The notes beneath the pieces were generated by a model. That model saw only the letters and a list, made by a program, of their open reading frames with translations. It ran no database searches and was not told where the DNA came from. A stretch of DNA of 33,309 nucleotides from Bacteroidaceae bacterium. GTDB lineage: Bacteria; Bacteroidota; Bacteroidia; Bacteroidales; Bacteroidaceae. Positions 1 to 6,653 of the stretch are shown here, in pieces; the first letter of the stretch is position 1, and each line of letters opens with the position of its first letter. The stretch spans positions 1 through 33,309 of the forward strand of contig JAFRNY010000072.1 of the NCBI GenBank assembly GCA_017429945.1, in the 5' to 3' direction. Both the position numbers and the translations under genes were made by a program.

Positions 1-174
1 AGTGCAATATCTGTAGAATAAATACAATTTTATGTGTTTTTAACATTATTCTTGATGTTTGCATGGCTAATTGGCATTAAAAAGGCTTTATCTTGTCACT
101 GAAACTCCATGACTATCCATGATGCAAAATAGCCGACTCAACTTGTTTGTTTACGCATTGTTTACGCAGACATG
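1..174. other. AT-rich left edge, no gene seen
   Basis: I find no convincing open frame here on either strand. The segment lies just beyond the terminator of the tRNA-Met gene. It holds a tandem direct repeat of a 10-base unit, TGTTTACGCA, at 148-157 and 159-168 (11-base step). Sequence flanking the 3' end of a tRNA is a common integration site for tyrosine-recombinase elements, so the repeats could be recombinase-binding or attachment sequence, but no integrase or second attachment site is visible. Confidence 0.35.
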
Positions 175-207
175 AAAAAAGCACTTGCGAAGAACTCGTA
201 AGTGCTT
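175..207 (-). terminator. Rho-independent terminator of tRNA-Met
   Basis: On the minus strand a 12-bp stem (one G-T wobble) starting AAGCACTT and closing AAGTGCTT, with a 5-base loop, is followed directly by six T residues. It begins about 12 bases past the tRNA 3' end, as expected for a terminator of a single tRNA transcript. Confidence 0.8.
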
Positions 208-218
208 GATTTTCAATG

Positions 219-292
219 TGGACCAGCCAGGGCTTGAACCTGGGACCTCCAGATTATGAGTCTGTTGCTCTAACCAACTGAGCTACAAGTCC
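219..292 (-). tRNA. tRNA-Met (anticodon CAT), elongator type
   Basis: The minus strand folds as a 74-nt cloverleaf: acceptor GGACTTG pairing with CTGGTCC (one T-T mismatch), a D arm containing AGCTCAGTTGG, an anticodon loop CTCATAA giving CAT, and a T arm CCAGG-TTCAAGC-CCTGG. The 3' CCA is not encoded. It has its own -7 promoter box upstream and a hairpin terminator downstream. Elongator rather than initiator identity, or a lysidine-modified Ile tRNA, cannot be settled by eye; the D-arm and acceptor look like elongator Met. Confidence 0.92.
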
Positions 293-331
293 AGCGTGAT
301 TGTGTGCAGGGCTTTTGTCGCTTTGCGGCTG

Positions 332-339
332 CAAAGGTA
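332..339 (-). promoter_or_regulatory. -7 promoter box for tRNA-Met
   Basis: The minus strand reads TACCTTTG, a perfect match to the Bacteroidetes -7 consensus TAnnTTTG, about 40 bases upstream of the tRNA 5' end. A clear -33 TTTG is not present. Confidence 0.6.
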
Positions 340-475
340 GGAATAATAATTAAAAGGGAAAAGGGAAAATGGAAAAAATTGTTGTTGAGATGTCTTTTTT
401 TGGTTTTTGCCAGCCGGCGTTGGGCGTTTTTGGGGGTGTGATGGTTGGTTTGGCTGTTGGGCGGTCGTGGCGTGG

Positions 476-1597
476 CTACAGGTTGTCGATGTGGGTGAGC
501 GTCTGCAGTCGACGCATGGCGGCGACGTCGTCCTTGGGGCATATCATGAGTACTCCGTCTGATTCGACGATGACGAATCCTGTGAGGCCGCTGATTGCAG
601 CTATGTGCCCTGCGGGTAGGCGCACGAGGTTGTCGGATGCGTCGTCGAAGAGTGCCTCGGAGTGTACGGTGATATTGTTGCGGCCGTCGATGTGTATGTC
701 GGTCGGTGGCTGAGGTGTGTTGTCGGAAGGCGCATGCATAGCGTCGGCTGCTATGCCTTGCCAAGTGCCCAGGTCGGCCCACCCGAAGTGGCAGCGCTGT
801 ACGTAGTTGTGGCCGGTGTGCTCGAGCACGGCGAATTCCATGGAGAGGTTGGGCAGTGCGGCGTAGAGCTGTGGCGGTGTGAGTGTGGTGAGGTGGTTCT
901 CGTTCTTGGTGAGCTCGGGGAACATGTCGGCATACTCTGGCACGTGCTTGATGATATTGTGTAGCATGTAGTGTGCTCCGAATACGAAGAGTCCTGTGTT
1001 CCAGAGAAATTCGCCGCTGTCCATGAACATGCGTGCGAATTCGTGGTCGGGCTTCTCGGTGAAGGTCTTGACGTGGTAGATCTGGCGCTCGGCGTCCTTG
1101 ACGTCGCCCATCTGAACGTAGCCGTAGCCTACTTCGGGGCGTGTGGGCTGCACTCCGAGGGTGACTACTCCCTGATGGGAGCTGACGTGTTCGAGGGCCT
1201 GGAGGAGGTTTTCCATGAAGATCTCATCGGAATAGATGACTTGGTCTGACGGTGTTACGGCTATGCAAGCGTTGGGGTTGATGTGGCTTATGGCGCTTGT
1301 GGCCCATGTGACGGGGGCGAGTGTGCCTCGGCGTACGGGCTCGGTGAGGATTTGCTGTCGTGAGAGTTGTGGCAGCTGCTCCTGCACGAGTTGCAGATAG
1401 CTCTCTTGTGTGCTTACGAAGATGTTCTCGGGCGCTATGAATTGTGCGAATCGGTTGTAGGTTTGCTGGATGAGCGTGAGCCCTGAGCCTTCGAAGTCGA
1501 GGAATTGTTTTGGTTTGTGTTCGCGGCTTGCAGGCCACAGTCTGCTTCCTAAGCCTCCGGCGAGGATCAGGCAATAGTAGTTGGGGTATTGATTCAT
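476..1597 (-). CDS. manC: Mannose-1-phosphate guanylyltransferase
   Basis: Makes GDP-mannose from mannose 1-phosphate and GTP for polysaccharide and glycoprotein sugars; cytoplasmic. The 373-residue protein opens with the nucleotidyltransferase signature GGLGSRLWPASR (about residues 14-25) followed by KPKQF, which bind the nucleotide phosphates, and carries the conserved sugar-site segments FTEKP and GEFLWNTG (about 180-205). The length fits the short Bacteroidetes enzymes that have only the transferase domain and lack the fused phosphomannose isomerase domain of long ManC/AlgA. The start ATG lies 52 bases downstream of a good promoter. It stands alone on the minus strand, divergent from ung. 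Family assignment is firm; the exact sugar (mannose) is inferred from the family. Confidence 0.93.
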   Translation of the reverse strand: MNQYPNYYCLILAGGLGSRLWPASREHKPKQFLDFEGSGLTLIQQTYNRFAQFIAPENIFVSTQESYLQLVQEQLPQLSRQQILTEPVRRGTLAPVTWATSAISHINPNACIAVTPSDQVIYSDEIFMENLLQALEHVSSHQGVVTLGVQPTRPEVGYGYVQMGDVKDAERQIYHVKTFTEKPDHEFARMFMDSGEFLWNTGLFVFGAHYMLHNIIKHVPEYADMFPELTKNENHLTTLTPPQLYAALPNLSMEFAVLEHTGHNYVQRCHFGWADLGTWQGIAADAMHAPSDNTPQPPTDIHIDGRNNITVHSEALFDDASDNLVRLPAGHIAAISGLTGFVIVESDGVLMICPKDDVAAMRRLQTLTHIDNL

Positions 1598-1648
1598 GAA
1601 GGGTTAGTTTTCTTTCGTTTTTATGGTCTGATTAATGATTTTGCTGTG

Positions 1649-1680
1649 CTAAGGTAGATATTTTTTTGTTTTCGGCAAAA
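1649..1680 (-). promoter_or_regulatory. Promoter of the mannose-1-P guanylyltransferase gene
   Basis: On the minus strand TTTTG (1680-1676) is followed by exactly 19 bases and then TACCTTAG (1656-1649), one mismatch from the Bacteroidetes primary-sigma consensus TTTG-N19-21-TAnnTTTG. The start codon is about 50 bases downstream. Confidence 0.65.
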
Positions 1681-1730
1681 CTTATTTTGGATTATTTTTG
1701 CAAAAGCGTAGGATTTTCAGAAATTATAAC

Positions 1731-1738
1731 TACTTTTG
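1731..1738 (+). promoter_or_regulatory. -7 promoter box for ung
   Basis: TACTTTTG matches TAnnTTTG perfectly, 32 bases before the ung ATG. No TTTG lies at the right distance upstream, so only the -7 element is supported. Confidence 0.5.
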
Positions 1739-1770
1739 TAAGGAAAATGTAACAAAAAGTTCATAAGATT

Positions 1771-2433
1771 ATGGAAGTCCGCATGGAAGAGAGTTGGCGC
1801 ACACGCCTGGAGGGCGAGTTCGTGCAGCCGTATTTTGCCGAGCTAGTCTCGTTTGTTCGTTCGGAGTATGCGAGCGGCCCTTGCTACCCCCCTGGCGGCA
1901 AGATTTTCAATGCGTTCGACACGACGCCTTTTGACGACGTGAAAGTGGTGATTCTGGGGCAGGACCCGTACCACGAGCCGGGTCAGGCGATGGGCCTGTC
2001 GTTCTCGGTGCCCGAAGGTGTGGCGCTGCCGCCGTCGCTGCGGAATATCTATGAGGAGATCCGTGCGGAGTTCGGCGGGCCTGTGCCGTCGTCGGGCGAC
2101 CTCACGCGGTGGGCCCGCCAGGGCGTGCTGCTGCTGAATGCTACGCTGACTGTGCGCCAGGGCCAGGCGGGTTCTCACCAGCGCCGTGGCTGGGAGCGTT
2201 TCACTGACGCTGCCATAAGCGCTCTCGCGCGCGAGCGCGAACATTTAGTATTTTTGCTTTGGGGGTCTTATGCGGGTCAGAAGGCTCAGCTGATTGATTC
2301 TCAGCGTCACTTGGTGCTGCGCTCGGCCCATCCGTCGCCGCTGTCGGCCTATCGTGGATTCTTCGGCAACCACCATTTTCAGCTGTGCAACGATTATCTG
2401 TCGGGGCACGGCCAGAGTCCGATTGCGTGGTGA
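1771..2433 (+). CDS. ung: Uracil-DNA glycosylase (family 1)
   Basis: Removes uracil from DNA to start base-excision repair. The 220-residue protein has the water-activating motif GQDPYH with Asp65, and the HPSPLS motif with His187, close to the numbering of E. coli Ung (Asp64/His187). LLLNATLTV and the LLWGSYAQ-type region are also in the expected places, so the enzyme looks complete and active. A second in-frame ATG five codons in (MEES...) is an alternative start. It is monocistronic: the next gene has its own promoter after a gap of about 200 bases. Confidence 0.97.
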   Translation: MEVRMEESWRTRLEGEFVQPYFAELVSFVRSEYASGPCYPPGGKIFNAFDTTPFDDVKVVILGQDPYHEPGQAMGLSFSVPEGVALPPSLRNIYEEIRAEFGGPVPSSGDLTRWARQGVLLLNATLTVRQGQAGSHQRRGWERFTDAAISALAREREHLVFLLWGSYAGQKAQLIDSQRHLVLRSAHPSPLSAYRGFFGNHHFQLCNDYLSGHGQSPIAW

Positions 2434-2651
2434 TGCGCCAGATCCGGTTCCCGTGGCTTTTCGGGGGCGTTTTTTCGTGAGTTTTAGTTGCTTTTTTTCT
2501 AAATATTATTGTGTGGTTTGTTAAATTATCAGGCGTTGCAGATAAAAAAATGCTCAAAACTACGCGTATTTGAGCAAAAGGTTGTACTTTTGAGCCAAAT
2601 GTAGGTAAACATTAGAGATAACGCTGACAGCGCTTGAATAGCAAAGAAGAA
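2434..2651 (+). promoter_or_regulatory. Promoter with nested inverted repeat before the partner-switch operon
   Basis: The -7 box TACTTTTG is at 2585-2592. An inverted repeat TGCTCAAA (2551-2558) / TTTGAGCA (2569-2576) sits over the expected -33 position, and a third half-site TTTGAGCC (2589-2596) overlaps the -7 box, 20 bases from the second (two helical turns). The spacer holds an 8-base palindrome TACGCGTA (2561-2568). The placement suggests an operator. The hairpin is followed by T7 only on the minus strand, where no gene needs a terminator. The rest of the gap holds nothing recognisable. Confidence 0.5.
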
Positions 2652-4946
2652 ATGTTTGCACTTCGGAATCCTTTCAACCGCTCTTCGGCTAAGCCCGAGG
2701 GACTGCCCTCGGCGAAGGGTAAATCGGGGTTGGGCATAATCCTGACCGCCGCCCTGCTTATTGTGCTGATTTCCGGTGTTCAGTACTACTATTCCCACAA
2801 GATGCTTGAGAGCCAGCTGGAGCAATATGCCGAGCGCGAACTGATGATGAAGGCTATTCTCACCAAGGGCACGCTCAATGCCATGGAGTATGTGCTTCGC
2901 GACCACAGCAAGGATATTCAGCGTGGGAGCACCGAGCCCGACTCGATGTTCAAGGTCGTGGAGCGGCTGCTTGTGGCCAATCCTCATGTCGTAGGCGCAG
3001 GCGTGGCTTTCGCTCCGGGCTATTATCCTGAGCGCGACAGCCTGTTTGAGCCGTGGGCCTACTATGCCGATTCCGCAGTGGCGTCGAAGCAGCTGGCCGG
3101 AGCGCAGCACGACTACACGAAGATGGACTTCTACACGGGCGCTATCGCCAACGGCAATGTGTACTGGAGCGAGCCTTACACCGACGAGAATGGGCTGGGC
3201 GTGATCACCACGGCCTCGATACCCGTGTACGACGGCGCCGGCGATTTCATAGCCGTGCTGGGCATTGACGTCAGCCTGAATTGGCTCGGCGACACAATCA
3301 ACTCCCGCCATCTCTACGACTCGTCGTTCGACATGCTGATTACTCAAGGGGGCTCGCTGATAGCAGGGCCGGCATCGGAGGTCGTGGAGAAGGAGACGGT
3401 AGAATCTGTCGTGGCCATGATCAATGACAGCGCCGTGGGGCGAAGGCTCAGCGAGACGGGAGTCAGCACCATCATCCGCTATGAATCTCCCGAGCGGGGC
3501 GATGCACGCGTGTTCTTCGCCTTCATGCGCGGCAAGCCCCATTGGCAGATTGCCGTGGTGTGCTATGACGATGAGGTGTTCGACAAGCTCACCTCGATGC
3601 GCGACAATATCTTGCTGCTGGCGCTGCTGGGTATGCTGTTGCTGGGCTATATCATCTATCGTTCTATCCGCGACCAGAACAGCTTGCAGCGGGTCTCGGT
3701 GGAAACGGCGCGCTACACCAGCGAGCTCCAGGTGGCGCAGAACATACAGAAAGAGATGCTGCCCAAGCATTATCCGCCTTTCGCTGACCGCCACGACGTT
3801 GACATATATGGCGTCCTCGAGCCGGCCCGCGAAGTCGGCGGCGATCTCTTTGATTTCTTCATGCGCGACGAGAAACTGTTCTTCTGTATCGGCGACGTCT
3901 CGGGCAAAGGCGTGCCTTCGGCATTGCTGATGGCGGTGACGCACGCCCTGTTCCGCTCGGCCGCGGTGCACGAATCCAATCCGGCGCGCATAATGAAGTC
4001 GCTCAACGAGCTGTCGTGCGAGAACAATGAGTCGTGCATGTTCGTCACTTTCTTCGTAGGCGTGCTCGACCTGCCTACAGGGCGCCTTCGCTATTGCAAC
4101 GGCGGCCACGACCTTCCCTTCGTCATCGACAGCACCGGCATCCGTTATCTGCCGGCTGCGGCTAATATGCCTATCGGCCTGTTCGCCGATTTCGTCTATG
4201 AGGCGCAGGAGGCACTGCTGGCGCCCGGCGCCATGCTTTTCCTCTACACCGACGGCCTCACCGAGGCTCGCAATCCTCAGCGCGAACTCTTCGGCGACGC
4301 CCGCGTGAGCGAGGCGCTGGAGCGCCTGTACGCGCCCGGGATGACGTCGCGGCAGTTGCTCGAGGGTATGAACGGCGAAGTGGCCTCGTTCATCGCCGAT
4401 GCCGAGCCGAGCGACGACCTCACGATGCTTGCCATACGCTATACGCCGCAGGCCGAGCGCTCGCTGCTGCACGAGTCTGTCACGTTGACCAACGATGTCA
4501 GCGATGTAGAGCGGCTGGGGGCTTTCATGAAGGCGCTGACGCTGCGCCTGGGCATGGAGCGCTCCACGGCGTCCAACCTGCGGCTGGCCATCGAGGAGGC
4601 TGTAGTGAATGTGATGAGCTATGCCTACCCCAAGGAGACGACCGGCACCGTGAGCGTGGCCGCTGACGTCTTTGCGCCCAACGAAGCCTCGGGCTGCGAA
4701 TGCCAGCAGCTCTGCATTAAGATCACCGACCGCGGCGTGGCTTTCGACCCAACCGACGTGGCTGAGGCCGACACTACCCTGGCGGCTGAGGACCGCCCCA
4801 TCGGCGGACTGGGCATACTGCTCATGCGCGAGCTCATGGACAGCATAAACTATGAGCGCAATGCCGGGCAGAACGTGCTCACCCTGAAAAAGAAACTCAA
4901 TAATAACCCTATAAAAAACAAGCACAATGAAGACAACAATCCTTGA
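2652..4946 (+). CDS. Membrane sensor / SpoIIE-type PP2C phosphatase / RsbW-like kinase fusion
   Basis: A 764-residue inner-membrane signalling protein. In order: TM helix (about 27-47), a periplasmic Cache-like sensor (about 48-315), a second TM helix (about 318-336), a SpoIIE/RsbU PP2C phosphatase (about 370-595) with metal-binding motifs EVGGDLFD, GDVSGKG (about 414) and DGLTEA (Asp534), and a C-terminal GHKL ATPase of the RsbW/SpoIIAB type (about 605-755) with N-box EEAVVNVMSYAYP, G1 DRGVAFDP and G2 GGLGILLM. In partner switching the kinase phosphorylates a STAS protein and the phosphatase reverses this; here both are on one chain, and the STAS partner overlaps its 3' end. I chose the ATG at 2652 over an upstream TTG (2634). 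The target, possibly an anti-sigma-controlled factor, is not in the window. Domain calls are firm; physiological output is unknown. Confidence 0.88.
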   Translation: MFALRNPFNRSSAKPEGLPSAKGKSGLGIILTAALLIVLISGVQYYYSHKMLESQLEQYAERELMMKAILTKGTLNAMEYVLRDHSKDIQRGSTEPDSMFKVVERLLVANPHVVGAGVAFAPGYYPERDSLFEPWAYYADSAVASKQLAGAQHDYTKMDFYTGAIANGNVYWSEPYTDENGLGVITTASIPVYDGAGDFIAVLGIDVSLNWLGDTINSRHLYDSSFDMLITQGGSLIAGPASEVVEKETVESVVAMINDSAVGRRLSETGVSTIIRYESPERGDARVFFAFMRGKPHWQIAVVCYDDEVFDKLTSMRDNILLLALLGMLLLGYIIYRSIRDQNSLQRVSVETARYTSELQVAQNIQKEMLPKHYPPFADRHDVDIYGVLEPAREVGGDLFDFFMRDEKLFFCIGDVSGKGVPSALLMAVTHALFRSAAVHESNPARIMKSLNELSCENNESCMFVTFFVGVLDLPTGRLRYCNGGHDLPFVIDSTGIRYLPAAANMPIGLFADFVYEAQEALLAPGAMLFLYTDGLTEARNPQRELFGDARVSEALERLYAPGMTSRQLLEGMNGEVASFIADAEPSDDLTMLAIRYTPQAERSLLHESVTLTNDVSDVERLGAFMKALTLRLGMERSTASNLRLAIEEAVVNVMSYAYPKETTGTVSVAADVFAPNEASGCECQQLCIKITDRGVAFDPTDVAEADTTLAAEDRPIGGLGILLMRELMDSINYERNAGQNVLTLKKKLNNNPIKNKHNEDNNP

Positions 4947-5229
4947 ACAAGACGAGCGGATCGTGGCCGTGCTCGAAGGCGAACTCGATACCGCAGCAGC
5001 GCAAGAGGTGGAGACGGCGCTGCAGCCCCTGTTTTCCAACAGCAGTCGCGATGTCATCTTCGACTGCGCTAACCTCGACTATATCGCTTCCAGCGGACTG
5101 CGCATCATGCTTAGCATACTCAAGAGCGCCAAGGCCAACGGGCATAAGGTCGTCCTCAAAGACGTCAACGACGAGATAAAGAACGTGTTCAAGCTCACGG
5201 GATTCATCAGCCTCTTCGATTTCGAATAA
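4927..5229 (+). CDS. STAS-domain anti-sigma factor antagonist (RsbV/SpoIIAA-like)
   Basis: A 100-residue single STAS domain. The segment LDYIASSGLRIML (residues 50-62) is the phospho-acceptor loop; Ser55 or Ser56 corresponds to the serine phosphorylated by RsbW/SpoIIAB kinases. The ATG lies 20 bases inside the end of the phosphatase/kinase gene, implying translational coupling and near-equal synthesis. In known partner switches the unphosphorylated form binds an anti-sigma kinase and frees a sigma factor, but some bacteria use such modules to control enzymes or secretion instead. It sits 22 bases before the porin gene and so is in the same operon as the NRPS. Confidence 0.92.
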   Translation: MKTTILEQDERIVAVLEGELDTAAAQEVETALQPLFSNSSRDVIFDCANLDYIASSGLRIMLSILKSAKANGHKVVLKDVNDEIKNVFKLTGFISLFDFE

Positions 5230-5251
5230 TCCTTAACCCTCCTGCTCTTGT

Positions 5252-6577
5252 ATGAAGACCCACCGACCTTACGTTACTATCGCCGTAGCTGTGTCGCTCG
5301 TGTTTGCGCCCATAGGCTCACGCGCCGAGGAGGTCCACGAAGCAGCCGACACCGCTGCCGCCAAGAATGTGTTTTCGGCCGATGCCCAGTTCCTCTCGCG
5401 CGGTGAGATTCGCGCCGGCGGTCTGCCCGAGAAAGAGGGCGAAGACGATTTCGCCGCTTTCATCATGGAGCGCACGCGCCTTATCGTCGACTATTCGCGG
5501 CCTTACATCTCCGCGCGCATCTCGGCCCAGCACTCCGGCGTATGGGGGCAGGCTGGCAAGGGCACGCTCAACCTCTATGAGACGTGGGTTCAGCTGAACG
5601 CCCGCAACGGTATGTTTGCCAAGATAGGCCGTCAGGTGCTGGCCTACGACAATGAGCGCATCATCGGTAGCGACGATTGGGCTATGGCCTCAGCCTCGCA
5701 CGATGTGGGCAAGTTCGGCTACGAAGGCCATGGGCATAAGGTGCATCTCCTCCTCGGCTTTAATCAGAACGCCGAGAACACCGACGGCGGCACCTATTAT
5801 GCCGGTGGCGCACAACCCTATAAGTCGATGCAGACACTGTGGTACCACTACGATGTGCCCCGCATCAACCTCGGAGCCTCGCTGCTCTTCATGAACCTCG
5901 GGACTCAGGACATAAACAGTCGCGTCACCCACTTTCAGCAGTTCTCGGGAATCTATCTCCTGTGGAAGAATCAGTCGTGGCTGGCCGAAGGCAGCTACTA
6001 CCGACAGTTCGGACGCAGCGAGGTCAACCTGCCCATCGAGGCCTGGATGGCGAGCGCCAAGCTGCAGTACAAGCTCAACACTCAGCTGAGCTTCAACACT
6101 GGCTACGACTACCTCAGCGGCGACGAGTTCTACTATGTCCGCGGCGAAGGCCAGGCAGGACTGATACGCCATAAGCGCATGCAGGGCTTCAGCACCCTCT
6201 ACGGTTCCCACCACCAGTTCTATGGCGCTATGGACTTCTTCTATCTCAGCGCCTATGCCGACGGTTTCTCTCCCGGCCTTCAGAATCTCTTTGCGGGCGT
6301 GGACTACTCGCCCGTCAAGAAGGTGAATCTGAGCGCCACGTACCATTATCTGGCCACAACTATAAAGCTGGACGACTTCAACCGCACGCTGGGTAATGAG
6401 GTCGAGATCGAGGCTTCGTATAAATTCCTGCCATTTGCCACACTCTCTGCCGGCTACACCTTTATGGCCGGGTCTGCCACGATGAAAGAGCTGAAGCGCT
6501 CGTCGGACAAAGGCCGCCTGCAGTGGGCCTGGCTGACGCTCAGCGTGAATCCGCGCATCTTCACTACTAAATGGTAG
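5252..6577 (+). CDS. Outer-membrane beta-barrel, alginate-export-like
   Basis: A 441-residue protein with an N-terminal signal peptide (about 1-25, ending SRAEE) followed by alternating aromatic/polar strands typical of an outer-membrane barrel and a C-terminal aromatic end (TTKW). The region RTRLIVDYSRPYISARISAQHS through KIGRQVLAYDNERIIG resembles the alginate_exp porin family (AlgE-like). In Bacteroidales such porins occur without alginate synthesis, so the substrate is unknown. It lies 22 bases after the STAS gene and 76 bases before the NRPS gene on the same strand, which suggests outer-membrane passage for the operon's substrate or product; that is inference. Confidence 0.72.
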   Translation: MKTHRPYVTIAVAVSLVFAPIGSRAEEVHEAADTAAAKNVFSADAQFLSRGEIRAGGLPEKEGEDDFAAFIMERTRLIVDYSRPYISARISAQHSGVWGQAGKGTLNLYETWVQLNARNGMFAKIGRQVLAYDNERIIGSDDWAMASASHDVGKFGYEGHGHKVHLLLGFNQNAENTDGGTYYAGGAQPYKSMQTLWYHYDVPRINLGASLLFMNLGTQDINSRVTHFQQFSGIYLLWKNQSWLAEGSYYRQFGRSEVNLPIEAWMASAKLQYKLNTQLSFNTGYDYLSGDEFYYVRGEGQAGLIRHKRMQGFSTLYGSHHQFYGAMDFFYLSAYADGFSPGLQNLFAGVDYSPVKKVNLSATYHYLATTIKLDDFNRTLGNEVEIEASYKFLPFATLSAGYTFMAGSATMKELKRSSDKGRLQWAWLTLSVNPRIFTTKW

Positions 6578-6653
6578 TTACTTGCTATGCGCCCTTCGGC
6601 GTGAACAGTGAACAATGAATAATTCCTAAGTGCGGGTGCATCCCGTGAACATT

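Noticed and set aside
2551-2576. Rho-independent terminator for ung
   Set aside because: On the plus strand the hairpin is followed by AAAAGG, not T; the T7 run follows it only on the minus strand, where no gene ends. Its overlap with the promoter fits an operator better.
2529-5057. An 842-codon open frame on the minus strand opposite the phosphatase/kinase gene
   Set aside because: It is rich in His, Arg and Ala in the way antisense frames of GC-rich genes are, shows no domain, and the plus strand carries clear PP2C and GHKL motifs.
6630-6653. GTG start giving eight extra residues on the NRPS
   Set aside because: The condensation domain begins at SQSQYGLYVEC, right after the ATG at 6654, and the extra residues look like untranslated leader.
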